Source: Desulfonatronum sp.
Lineage (GTDB): Bacteria; Desulfobacterota; Desulfovibrionia; Desulfovibrionales; Desulfonatronaceae
Reading direction: 5' to 3'
Length of the DNA: 8,907 bases
NCBI GenBank assembly: GCA_007127655.1
Contig: SKYX01000083.1
Coordinates: 1 to 8,907, forward strand
Below the pieces are notes generated by a model. The model ran no database searches. It saw only the letters and a list, made by a program, of their open reading frames with translations, and was not told where the DNA came from. Of this stretch, positions 1 through 5,760 are shown one piece after another. Both the position numbers and the translations under genes were made by a program. Every line of letters begins with the position of its first letter. The stretch's first letter is position 1.

Positions 1-4
1 GCAC

Positions 5-38
5 AAAAAAAGGTTTACGACTTGAGTCGTAAACCTTT
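5..38 (-). terminator. Intrinsic terminator of tRNA-Arg
   Basis: Positions 9-21 and 26-38 are perfect reverse complements, forming a 13 bp stem around the loop at 22-25. Read on the minus strand, the stem lies just beyond the tRNA 3' end and runs into seven T (complement of the A run at 5-11), three of which belong to the stem. This is the classic Rho-independent layout. The stem is rather AT-rich at its base but is long and has no mismatch. Confidence 0.85.
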
Positions 39-48
39 GTATTTGTTT

Positions 49-125
49 TGGTGCGCCCGGCACGATTCGAACGTGCGACCAACGGATTCGTAGTCCGGTA
101 CTCTATCCAGCTGAGCTACGGGCGC
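49..125 (-). tRNA. tRNA-Arg, anticodon ACG
   Basis: On the minus strand the sequence folds as a complete cloverleaf. The 7 bp acceptor stem GCGCCCG (125-119) pairs with CGGGCGC (59-53). There is a D-arm with GCTC/GAGT, an anticodon stem CCGGA/TCCGT, the loop CTACGAA giving anticodon ACG, and a T-arm GCACG-TTCGAAT-CGTGC. The discriminator base is A (52) and CCA is encoded at 51-49. The anticodon A34 is expected to be deaminated to inosine by TadA, so that it reads CGU, CGC and CGA. It is transcribed away from the che operon and followed by its own terminator. Confidence 0.97.
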
Positions 126-137
126 GCAAAAGAACAT

Positions 138-167
138 TCTTTACTCAAAGCTCAAGAATTTTGTCAA
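138..167 (-). promoter_or_regulatory. Candidate sigma-70 promoter for tRNA-Arg
   Basis: On the minus strand a perfect -35 hexamer TTGACA occupies 167-162. After an 18-base spacer comes TAAAGA (143-138), a weak -10 match (3 of 6). Transcription would begin near 131, leaving a leader of only a few bases before the mature tRNA 5' end at 125. The -35 box is convincing, but the -10 box is poor and could be shifted by a base or two. Confidence 0.4.
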
Positions 168-199
168 GGGCTCGAAGCCAAGTTTTTGCATTTATCCAG

Positions 200-218
200 C
201 TGTCCAGAATGTGGACAG
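200..218. repeat. Perfect inverted repeat, possible operator
   Basis: CTGTCCA (200-206) and TGGACAG (212-218) are exact reverse complements separated by GAATG. The dyad lies between the two divergent candidate promoters, about 20 bases upstream of the plus-strand -35 box. Its symmetry and size suit a dimeric regulator, or it may be a small RNA hairpin. I do not recognise a named operator. A second weak feature is the direct repeat TTTATCCA at 191-198 and 228-235. Confidence 0.4.
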
Positions 219-238
219 TTTGAAAGCTTTATCCAACC

Positions 239-268
239 TTGACGAGAAAGCGTGCATGATGCTTTAAG
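239..268 (+). promoter_or_regulatory. Candidate sigma-70 promoter of the che operon
   Basis: TTGACG (239-244) matches the -35 consensus in five of six positions. TTTAAG (263-268) follows after an 18-base spacer and matches the -10 consensus in four of six. Transcription from here would start near 275, giving a leader of about 68 bases to the HEAT gene and including the leader ORF at 293. I saw no FliA (sigma-28) or sigma-54 box in the 127-342 region. Confidence 0.35.
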
Positions 269-292
269 ACATTTCGAGGGGTAAGCGTAAAT

Positions 293-346
293 ATGCAACT
301 TCAAACAATCATATCCGTCGGGAACGACAACTCGGATTCAACATGA
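293..346 (+). CDS. Possible 17-codon leader ORF
   Basis: An ATG at 293 opens a short frame encoding MQLQTIISVGNDNSDST. Its TGA stop at 344-346 overlaps the HEAT gene start as ATGA. Upstream, GAGG/GGGG at 276-281 could serve as ribosome binding site, although the spacing of about 11-13 bases is long. The HEAT gene itself has only a weak GGA before its start, so coupled re-initiation from this leader would explain how it is translated. No homology is recognised. The frame is short enough to occur by chance. Confidence 0.25.
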   Translation: MQLQTIISVGNDNSDST

Positions 347-2289
347 CAGATTGTCCAGAAATCATTCAACGATTCCAGGTCAAAGATCCGGAAATTTTGC
401 GTGAAGCGGCGCAGGATGCCGGAGATTATGGGTGTCAGAACGCAATCCCCGGGCTCATTCAGGTGTTGCAAAACCCGAATTTGGGGGTCCAGGAGGCCGC
501 TGATTTGGCACTGCGGCAACTGGGGGGCACTGAGGTGGTGCGTGGGCTTTGTCCCTTGCTTCGAGTCGAGGACGCCCAAGTCCGAAATCTGGCCATGGAC
601 ATCCTTCGGGAAGTGGGCAACCAGGACATTAATACCATCGTCGCCCTGCTCAGCGACAACGATGTGGACGTCCGTATTTTCGCTTCGGACATTCTCGGTT
701 CCACCCGGAACATTCTTGCCGTGCCGCATTTGTGCCAAGCCCTGCTCCATGACCTGGAGGTCAATGTTCGATATCAGGCCGCCGTTAGTCTTGGCAGCTT
801 GGGGTTTGCCGAAGCCGTTCAATGCTTGAATCAGGCCCTTTCCGATGAAGAATGGGTCCAGTTTTCCGTCATTGAAGCCCTGTTGAAAATCCGGGACGAA
901 TCATCCATCAATGCTTTGATCAGGGCCATGCCCCAGGCCTCGGACCTGGTGGCCTCGATGATCGTGGACGCTCTAGGCGAGTTGGGCAACCTGAAATCCA
1001 TCCCATTACTGCTCAAGCGCCTCGACGAATCACCACGCGCGTTACGCAATAAAATCGTCAAGGCCGTGGTCCAAATCATGGGTGGACGAACCCTGAACCT
1101 ACTACCAGCCCTGGAGCAAGCCAATTTCAAGGACTATCTGCTGTCCGCACTGGAAGACGAAGACGAAGAAATCCAGGACGCGGCCATCTTTGGTTTAGCC
1201 TCTCTACGGGCATCCGAAGCCGTCGTCCCGATCATTAAGATGGCCGCAAGGCTGGACCCGGACTTTGAGGTCCATCAGGACCGTTTGGAAACCATCGCCG
1301 ACGCCTTGGCCCAAATCGGTTCCATTGAACCCTTGCGCCAAACCCTCCAGGAAACCGACCCCTCGGCCATTGCCTTGACGGTGAAGACCCTGCGACGTTT
1401 ACCGGGAGCGAACTCCAGTCGTCTGCTGATGGAGGCGTTTTGGAAGCATGATCGGGACATGCAGCGTGAATTGGTGGATGCCCTGTGCATCGTTTCTGGG
1501 GATGAGGCCGAGGCTTTTTTCGTCGATTTGCTTGATCGTCACAACGACGGACATGTACTCAAACAGGCGATGCGGTTTGTCAGTCGCGAGGCCGCTCAGG
1601 AGAAAAGCAAGCCGGAATTGGCCGATAAACTGTTCACTTTTCTGGATCACCCCTACCCCGATGTCCGCGGCGTGGCCCTGGAAGCCTGCATCAGTCTGGG
1701 AGAGAAATCCTTGGTGGACAAATTTCTCCAGATGTTCGCCTCTCCAGCCGCGGACAAGCGGGCCATGGCCATCCTCGGCCTGGGCAATCTGGGTTGCGAC
1801 TCACACCTGAACGTGATTCGTTCAGCCCTGGAGGATGAGTCCACCTCCGTGCGTAAGGCGGCCCTGGAAGCCAGCATCAAACTATGCGGCCTGACCGAAG
1901 AGATTTTTGAAATGATTTCTCAGCGCTTGCAGGATGAAGACCGGGACGTTCGACTGACCCTGATTGCTCTGCTCGGAAACTGCGCGTGCAGTTTGGTCAA
2001 TGTTGCGCCAATCCTGAAATCCGCCCTGGGCGACGCCGACGACTGGATCCGCATCCGAGCCGTCGAAGCCTTGGGGCGGTTGCGTGTCGCCGATGCAGTA
2101 AAGGACTTGGCTCCTCTTTTGCAAAAGAACAATCCACTTATTTCCATCAAGGTGATCGAGGCGCTGGGGATGATCGGCGGCCAGGCAGCCTTCCAGATTC
2201 TGCTCGGGATGCTCAACAACGACGACCCGGAATTGATCAACGCAGTGGAGGACGCCATCGCCGTACTCCAGGAACGTGAGGCAGGGTAG
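343..2289 (+). CDS. HEAT-repeat (PBS lyase-like) scaffold protein
   Basis: This 648-residue protein consists almost entirely of about 16-20 tandem HEAT / PBS-lyase-type repeats of about 30 residues. Each is a pair of helices with the pattern hydrophobic-LL-L-D-(D/N)xxVRxxAxxALGxLG. Clear examples are near residues 35-62, 120-150, 420-450, 480-510, 540-570 and 570-600. There is no signal peptide and no membrane segment, so it is cytoplasmic. Repeats of this type form a curved solenoid for protein-protein contacts; no catalytic residues are apparent. The frame opens at 268, and ATG 343 is the first standard start; its Shine-Dalgarno is weak (GGA at 334-336). It heads the che cluster, 8 bases before cheR. 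By context it may recruit or organise chemosensory proteins, but that is inference and the partner is unknown. Confidence 0.9.
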   Translation: MTDCPEIIQRFQVKDPEILREAAQDAGDYGCQNAIPGLIQVLQNPNLGVQEAADLALRQLGGTEVVRGLCPLLRVEDAQVRNLAMDILREVGNQDINTIVALLSDNDVDVRIFASDILGSTRNILAVPHLCQALLHDLEVNVRYQAAVSLGSLGFAEAVQCLNQALSDEEWVQFSVIEALLKIRDESSINALIRAMPQASDLVASMIVDALGELGNLKSIPLLLKRLDESPRALRNKIVKAVVQIMGGRTLNLLPALEQANFKDYLLSALEDEDEEIQDAAIFGLASLRASEAVVPIIKMAARLDPDFEVHQDRLETIADALAQIGSIEPLRQTLQETDPSAIALTVKTLRRLPGANSSRLLMEAFWKHDRDMQRELVDALCIVSGDEAEAFFVDLLDRHNDGHVLKQAMRFVSREAAQEKSKPELADKLFTFLDHPYPDVRGVALEACISLGEKSLVDKFLQMFASPAADKRAMAILGLGNLGCDSHLNVIRSALEDESTSVRKAALEASIKLCGLTEEIFEMISQRLQDEDRDVRLTLIALLGNCACSLVNVAPILKSALGDADDWIRIRAVEALGRLRVADAVKDLAPLLQKNNPLISIKVIEALGMIGGQAAFQILLGMLNNDDPELINAVEDAIAVLQEREAG

Positions 2290-2297
2290 GCGAAATA

Positions 2298-3152
2298 ATG
2301 AGTGCCGCGGGAACGCCGGGCATCAAGGATGCCGAGTTTCAACAACTTCGAGATTTTATTTACGCGCAAAGTGGTATTTATATCCCGGACAACCGGAAAT
2401 ACCTTCTGGAAAACAGGCTTTCCAACCGCGTCAAAATTCTGAACCTGAAGGATTACGGAGAGTATCTCCATTTTTTGAAATTCGACGGCGGACGCCGCCA
2501 GGAACTGCCCAGGCTGTTCGAGGTCATCACCACCAATGAAACCAGTTTTTATCGCAACCCTCCGCAACTCAACGTATTTCAGAACATAGTTCTGCCTCGG
2601 ATTCTGGAGCGACTTCGCAAGGAAGGGAAACGCAATCTGCACATCTGGTCCGCGGGCTGTTCGACCGGCGAAGAACCGTACACCCTGGCCATCATTGTCC
2701 ACGAGGTGCTCAAATCTGAAATCGCCTCCTGGAATATCCGGATCACGGCCAATGATTTATCCGAGGCCGTACTCCGGACGGCGCGTCAAGGCGTCTATTC
2801 GGATTACGCCCTGCGCACCACGCCCAAGGATGTCGTCAAGCGGTACTTCATCGAAGAAGCCGGACGGTTCAAGATACGCCAGGACTTGAAAAACATGATC
2901 ACCTTCGGTCAGCTCAACCTGAACGATCGCGGCCAAGTGAAACTGGTTCCGCGCTCGGAGATCGTTTTCTGCCGAAACGTCATCATCTACTTTGACGACG
3001 CGATGAAAAAACGCGTCGTTGGTTCTTTTTTCGACAATCTGGTTCCGGACGGCGTGCTGTTCATCGGCCACTCCGAATCCCTGCACCATGTTTCCAGAAC
3101 CCTGAACCCCAAACACCACCCCGGAAGCATCGTCTACTACAAAGAAACATGA
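2298..3152 (+). CDS. cheR: Chemotaxis protein methyltransferase CheR
   Basis: CheR transfers methyl groups from S-adenosylmethionine to glutamates of chemoreceptors, setting adaptation. The 284 residues have the family layout. There is an N-terminal helical domain (about 10-75), the TNETSFYR segment (79-86, E. coli-like TNxTxFxR), the SAM-binding motif IWSAGCSTGEEPYTLAI (116-132), the acidic ribose-binding region around TANDLSEAVL, FCRNVIIYFD (224-233) and a late GHSES motif. Length is normal for the family and every core motif is intact. It starts 8 bases after the HEAT stop with a weak AGGG/TAGG ribosome site, and its TGA overlaps the longer PilZ start as ATGA. No receptor or CheB is encoded in the window, so its substrates lie elsewhere. 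Confidence 0.96.
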   Translation: MSAAGTPGIKDAEFQQLRDFIYAQSGIYIPDNRKYLLENRLSNRVKILNLKDYGEYLHFLKFDGGRRQELPRLFEVITTNETSFYRNPPQLNVFQNIVLPRILERLRKEGKRNLHIWSAGCSTGEEPYTLAIIVHEVLKSEIASWNIRITANDLSEAVLRTARQGVYSDYALRTTPKDVVKRYFIEEAGRFKIRQDLKNMITFGQLNLNDRGQVKLVPRSEIVFCRNVIIYFDDAMKKRVVGSFFDNLVPDGVLFIGHSESLHHVSRTLNPKHHPGSIVYYKET

Positions 3153-3211
3153 CCCGGTCCACGAGCCGCCGCGAGGAATTGATTCACGATCAATGCGAAA
3201 GGGAGTCCCGC

Positions 3212-3625
3212 ATGCTTACTGAAGAGGAAAAACGAGCCCATGTCCGGCTGACCAAGCCGTTTGAGGTTAAAATCAGGCCCTTTGCCTTTCCCTTGCAACG
3301 CCAGCCCACTTCCGAAGTCCACTCCGTGGACATCAGTGAAGGCGGGCTGCTCGTTCACTGCGCCAGGAGATTCGCTGTCGGGGACAAGTTGCAGGTGACC
3401 ATCTTCATCCCCAGCCTGAACAAGCACCATCCTGGTTTCTTCAAGGTATTTGAAAGCGACGCGGACCAATCCTTGACCGCGGTGGCCGAGGTGGTCAGGG
3501 TTCAGGAGGTGATCCCGCTCCGAGATTATGGATTGGGTTTGAAATTTTTGGACATCTATGAAGACGACTGGCAAGCATTGCGCACGCTGATCCTTAAGGA
3601 ACTGCGCAAACGGGGCGCCGCGTGA
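3212..3625 (+). CDS. PilZ-domain protein, probable c-di-GMP sensor
   Basis: A small cytoplasmic protein of 137 residues from ATG 3212. It carries both PilZ signature motifs: RAHVR (RxxxR) at residues 8-12 and DISEGG (DxSxxG) about 30 residues later, followed by the beta-barrel ending in YGLGLKFLDI. These residues bind cyclic di-GMP in characterised PilZ proteins, so ligand binding is likely. Two starts are possible. ATG 3149 overlaps the cheR stop as ATGA and adds 21 residues. ATG 3212 has a strong GGGAG at 3201-3205 with 6-base spacing and begins just before the domain. I prefer 3212, but coupled initiation at 3149 cannot be excluded. The stop overlaps the ParA start as GTGA. It may link c-di-GMP level to the chemosensory output; that role is inferred. 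Confidence 0.88.
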   Translation: MLTEEEKRAHVRLTKPFEVKIRPFAFPLQRQPTSEVHSVDISEGGLLVHCARRFAVGDKLQVTIFIPSLNKHHPGFFKVFESDADQSLTAVAEVVRVQEVIPLRDYGLGLKFLDIYEDDWQALRTLILKELRKRGAA

Positions 3626-4407
3626 ATCTGACGGTCCTGGCCGTGGCCAACCAGAAAGGCGGCGTGGGCAAGACCACCACCGCTCTGAGCCTCGGTGCCG
3701 CGTTGGGCGAAATGGGACGTCGCGTTCTGGTCATGGACCTGGACCCCCACGCCTGTGCCAGCATTCACCTGGGCTTTTATCCCGAAGAGGAACGCACGAC
3801 CCTCTACGACCTGTTTCGCGAGGAGAACCCAGGTAAGCGCACAGCCATTCTGGACTCAATGATTTCCCCCGCCGTCGATGCCGGATTCGACGCCGCTCCC
3901 AGCCACATCAGGCTTTCCGAACTGGAGATGGACCTTCGGGACCGGGCGGGCAAGGGTGCTATCCTGAAGCAATGCATGGGCCACCTGGAAAATCGATATG
4001 ATTACGTGGTCCTGGACTGTCCGCCTCATGTCGGCATATTGCTGGTCAACGCCCTAGTGGCCTGCGACCTGGTGATCATTCCCATGCAGACGGATTTCCT
4101 GGCCCTGCATGGCGTGCGCCTGATCTTCGCGACCATGAAGACTTTGAACAAAGCCTTGCCTAAACCCATTGATTTTCGAATTTTACCCACCATGTTCGAC
4201 CGCCGGGCCGGGGCTTGCCAGCGAGTATTGCGCCTGTTGCGCCAAAAGGCGGCCTCCAAGGTGTTCGAGACCATTATCCCCATGGACACCAAATTCCGGG
4301 AAGCCAGTGGAATGGGGAAAACCATCCTGGGCGTTGCCCCATCCTCCAAGGGAGCACAGTCCTACCGACAACTGGCCAGGGAGTTGACCGCCAATGAAAA
4401 CGCTTGA
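3622..4407 (+). CDS. ParA/MinD-family ATPase, ParC-like
   Basis: A 261-residue ATPase of the ParA/Soj type. It has the deviant Walker A KGGVGKTT with signature lysine K12 and K17, the switch I-like DLDPH (39-43, where most ParA proteins have DPQ), and Walker B VVLDCPP near 130-140. The family dimerises on ATP and positions plasmids, chromosomes or large protein assemblies. There is no ParB gene or evident parS site here. It starts with GTG overlapping the PilZ stop by four bases, and it overlaps the next CheW gene by 14 bases. That placement suggests a ParC-type role, localising chemosensory arrays, rather than DNA segregation. The N-terminus lacks the HTH extension of plasmid ParA proteins. 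Confidence 0.93.
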   Translation: MNLTVLAVANQKGGVGKTTTALSLGAALGEMGRRVLVMDLDPHACASIHLGFYPEEERTTLYDLFREENPGKRTAILDSMISPAVDAGFDAAPSHIRLSELEMDLRDRAGKGAILKQCMGHLENRYDYVVLDCPPHVGILLVNALVACDLVIIPMQTDFLALHGVRLIFATMKTLNKALPKPIDFRILPTMFDRRAGACQRVLRLLRQKAASKVFETIIPMDTKFREASGMGKTILGVAPSSKGAQSYRQLARELTANENA

Positions 4408-5116
4408 ACAGTATTTCAAGGATCAGCCGCTGCTGCCCGAAGACATCACCGCCCCTCGCAACGGCAAGGATTTGACCAGCGCGGAACAGGCTTTTTTACG
4501 CAAGTATCTCGGTTTCGAGAGTCCCTCCGGAGACCAAGGTCCGACGATTCAGGCCGTCACCCCCGAACAGGTCATGGCTGGGCCGACGTCTCCAACCGGC
4601 GCTGCCCATGAAACCAAAGGCACGACGGCCCCTCGCGGTTCGTCCATAGGCCCGGATCCGGCGGAATTGCAAAAAACACTGCGCGAACAGCCCGAATTGC
4701 AGTTGATCGGTTTTCGCTTGGCTGACCAGGATTACGCCCTCCCCATAGAAGTGATCCAGGAAGTCATCCGATCCGTGGAGGCGACCAAGCTGCCCTCTGC
4801 CCCGACGTTTCTTTCCGGCGTGGTCAATCTGCGGGGTCGGGTCACGCCCCTGGTTTCCCTGCGTAACCTGCTCCGGCTGCCTCCTGGTGACGATATGTTC
4901 ATTATCGTCTGTCGCCACGGGGGGTTGCAGGTCGGTTTGCAAATCCAGGCCGTCTCCACCATGCACCGCGTCAAACAGGAACGCATCGATTGGGCGGTGG
5001 AGTCCTTGCTGGGCGTCCAAAACGAGATGATCTGCGGCCTGATTCGTGCCGAGAATCAGCGTCTGATCAGCATTCTCTCCCTGGACCATCTTATCCAATC
5101 CCTGGTGAAATCATGA
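4394..5116 (+). CDS. cheW: CheW-domain coupling protein with N-terminal extension, ParP-like
   Basis: A 240-residue protein. Residues about 102-238 form a CheW-like domain, with QLIGFRLADQDYALPI at its start and the hallmark NLRGRVTPLVSLRNLL in the middle. Ordinary CheW is about 150-170 residues; here about 100 extra residues precede the domain. Residues 1-45 look conserved and helical (TLEQYFKDQ, SAEQAFLRKYLGF), and 46-98 is a Pro/Thr/Gly/Ala-rich linker. The start ATG has AGGGAG ten bases upstream, inside the ParA gene. The domain would bind CheA P5 or receptor tips in the array. Because it directly overlaps a ParA-like gene, the extension may bind that ATPase, as ParP binds ParC in Vibrio. 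That comparison rests on architecture, not alignment, and a plain CheW adaptor remains possible. Confidence 0.9.
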   Translation: MKTLEQYFKDQPLLPEDITAPRNGKDLTSAEQAFLRKYLGFESPSGDQGPTIQAVTPEQVMAGPTSPTGAAHETKGTTAPRGSSIGPDPAELQKTLREQPELQLIGFRLADQDYALPIEVIQEVIRSVEATKLPSAPTFLSGVVNLRGRVTPLVSLRNLLRLPPGDDMFIIVCRHGGLQVGLQIQAVSTMHRVKQERIDWAVESLLGVQNEMICGLIRAENQRLISILSLDHLIQSLVKS

Positions 5117-5120
5117 GGTG
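5115..5120 (+). promoter_or_regulatory. Ribosome binding site that fixes the cheY start
   Basis: GAGGTG at 5115-5120 is a perfect match to the anti-Shine-Dalgarno and sits 6 bases before GTG 5127. The in-frame GTG at 5118 lies within this site and so is unlikely to be the start. Using 5127 gives the typical CheY beginning MKHILIVDDS. Confidence 0.8.
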
Positions 5121-5126
5121 TTTTTC

Positions 5127-5492
5127 GTGAAGCATATTCTCATCGTTGACGACTCCAAAACGGTTCGCAACCTTGTCGCCTTCATCATGAAGCGGGAGGG
5201 CTTCCGGGTGACCATGGCCGAGGACGGCATGGACGGCTTGGAAAAGCTCTTTTCCGCCGGTGAACTGGACCTGATTATCAGCGACATCAACATGCCGCGG
5301 ATGGACGGCTTCACCTTCATCAAGAACATCCGTGAACAGGATATTTTTCGCGATATCCCGATCATCGTCCTGTCCACCGAAGGTCAGGAAAAAGACATTC
5401 AGAAAGGGATCGGCCTGGGCGCGAATCTGTACATGGTCAAGCCTGCGCAGCCAGACAAATTGGTCCGCAACGTGAAGATGCTTCTGGGATAG
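5127..5492 (+). CDS. cheY: Chemotaxis response regulator CheY
   Basis: A stand-alone receiver domain of 121 residues from GTG 5127. The acidic pocket is D8-D9, the phospho-acceptor is D53 in SDINMPRMDG, the conserved hydroxyl is S83 (position of E. coli T87), the switch aromatic is Y102 (as Y106) and the lysine is K105 in VKPA. All residues for Mg2+ binding, phosphorylation and the Y-T switch are present and there is no output domain. It would take phosphate from CheA and act on the flagellar motor, or serve as a phosphate sink if other CheY proteins exist. An in-frame GTG at 5118 would add three residues but overlaps the ribosome site. The gene follows the CheW stop by 10 bases, and its own stop is one base from the inverted-repeat element. 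Confidence 0.96.
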   Translation: MKHILIVDDSKTVRNLVAFIMKREGFRVTMAEDGMDGLEKLFSAGELDLIISDINMPRMDGFTFIKNIREQDIFRDIPIIVLSTEGQEKDIQKGIGLGANLYMVKPAQPDKLVRNVKMLLG

Positions 5493-5582
5493 CCCAACAG
5501 TCCGTTGAAAAACTCTTCATTGCTGCGTCGCTACAAAAAGTTCAAACTCTCACGTATCAATAACTACGCTTCGACCTTGATT

Positions 5583-5604
5583 CGATTGCCAGGACGGCAA
5601 ATCG
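5583..5604 (+). ncRNA. Hairpin 1 with CAGGACG loop motif
   Basis: CGATTGCC (5583-5590) pairs with GGCAAATCG (5596-5604) with a single bulged base. The loop is AGGAC (5591-5595), closed by a C-G pair. GGA displayed in a small loop within CAGGACG is the arrangement bound by CsrA/RsmA. The hairpin is directly visible; CsrA binding is inference. Confidence 0.5.
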
Positions 5605-5607
5605 ATA

Positions 5608-5624
5608 CTGTGGCGCAGCCACAG
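5608..5624 (+). ncRNA. Hairpin 2 of the cheY-cheA spacer
   Basis: CTGTGGC (5608-5614) and GCCACAG (5618-5624) are exact reverse complements around the triloop GCA. It stands four bases after hairpin 1 and has no GGA in the loop. It is a compact GC-rich stem likely to form in RNA and may separate the two GGA-bearing hairpins. Confidence 0.5.
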
Positions 5625-5633
5625 CCCGTGAGG

Positions 5634-5666
5634 GTCGGACACAGGACGTGTCCGGTAGCTTTTTTT
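5634..5666 (+). terminator. Hairpin 3 with CAGGACG loop and T-run, possible terminator
   Basis: CGGACAC (5636-5642) pairs perfectly with GTGTCCG (5648-5654) around the loop AGGAC. Two wobble pairs (5635-5655, 5634-5656) lengthen the stem to nine. Three bases later comes a run of seven T (5660-5666). This resembles a moderate intrinsic terminator, which would limit read-through from cheY into cheA. The same loop motif CAGGACG as hairpin 1 raises the option that an RNA-binding protein controls it. It may also be just a part of the surrounding repeat element. Confidence 0.4.
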
Positions 5667-5760
5667 GCTTCTTGCACGTGGTGTTTTTGAACGGACTGGT
5701 GGATAAGGTTTTCAGTACACTCAGCCATCTTCTTTCCCTTCCCCGCCAAGAGGTGCGCGC

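Larger units (their letters stand above)
5494..5702. mobile_element. MITE-like element with terminal inverted repeats
   Basis: The left end ccaacagtccgttgaaaaac (5494-5513) and the right end gtttttgaacggactggtgg (5683-5702) are inverted repeats matching at 18 of 20 positions. Together they enclose about 209 bp with no credible coding frame but with three tight hairpins. The element begins one base after the cheY stop and interrupts an otherwise compact operon. No obvious target-site duplication flanks it. The text of the left half (GTCCGTTGAAAAACTC, ACGCTTCGACCTTGATT) resembles, from memory, a dispersed intergenic repeat of delta-type proteobacteria. A non-autonomous transposable element or a REP-like repeat is the simplest reading. 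Alternatively, the ends could pair in RNA and close a structured leader. Confidence 0.6.

Noticed and set aside
104..202. TATCCAGCTG shared by the tRNA D-arm (104-113) and the leader region (193-202), possible tRNA fragment or att site
   Set aside because: Only ten bases match, with no extension on either side and no integrase or element boundary nearby.
1920..2702. Long minus-strand frame of 260 codons across the HEAT-cheR junction
   Set aside because: It lies antisense to two genes with clear family signatures, shows no domain pattern and no good ribosome site, and is expected from third-position GC bias.
5505..5690. Small plus-strand frame inside the cheY-cheA spacer (61 codons)
   Set aside because: It lies wholly within the inverted-repeat element, has no ribosome site and is interrupted by strong hairpins.
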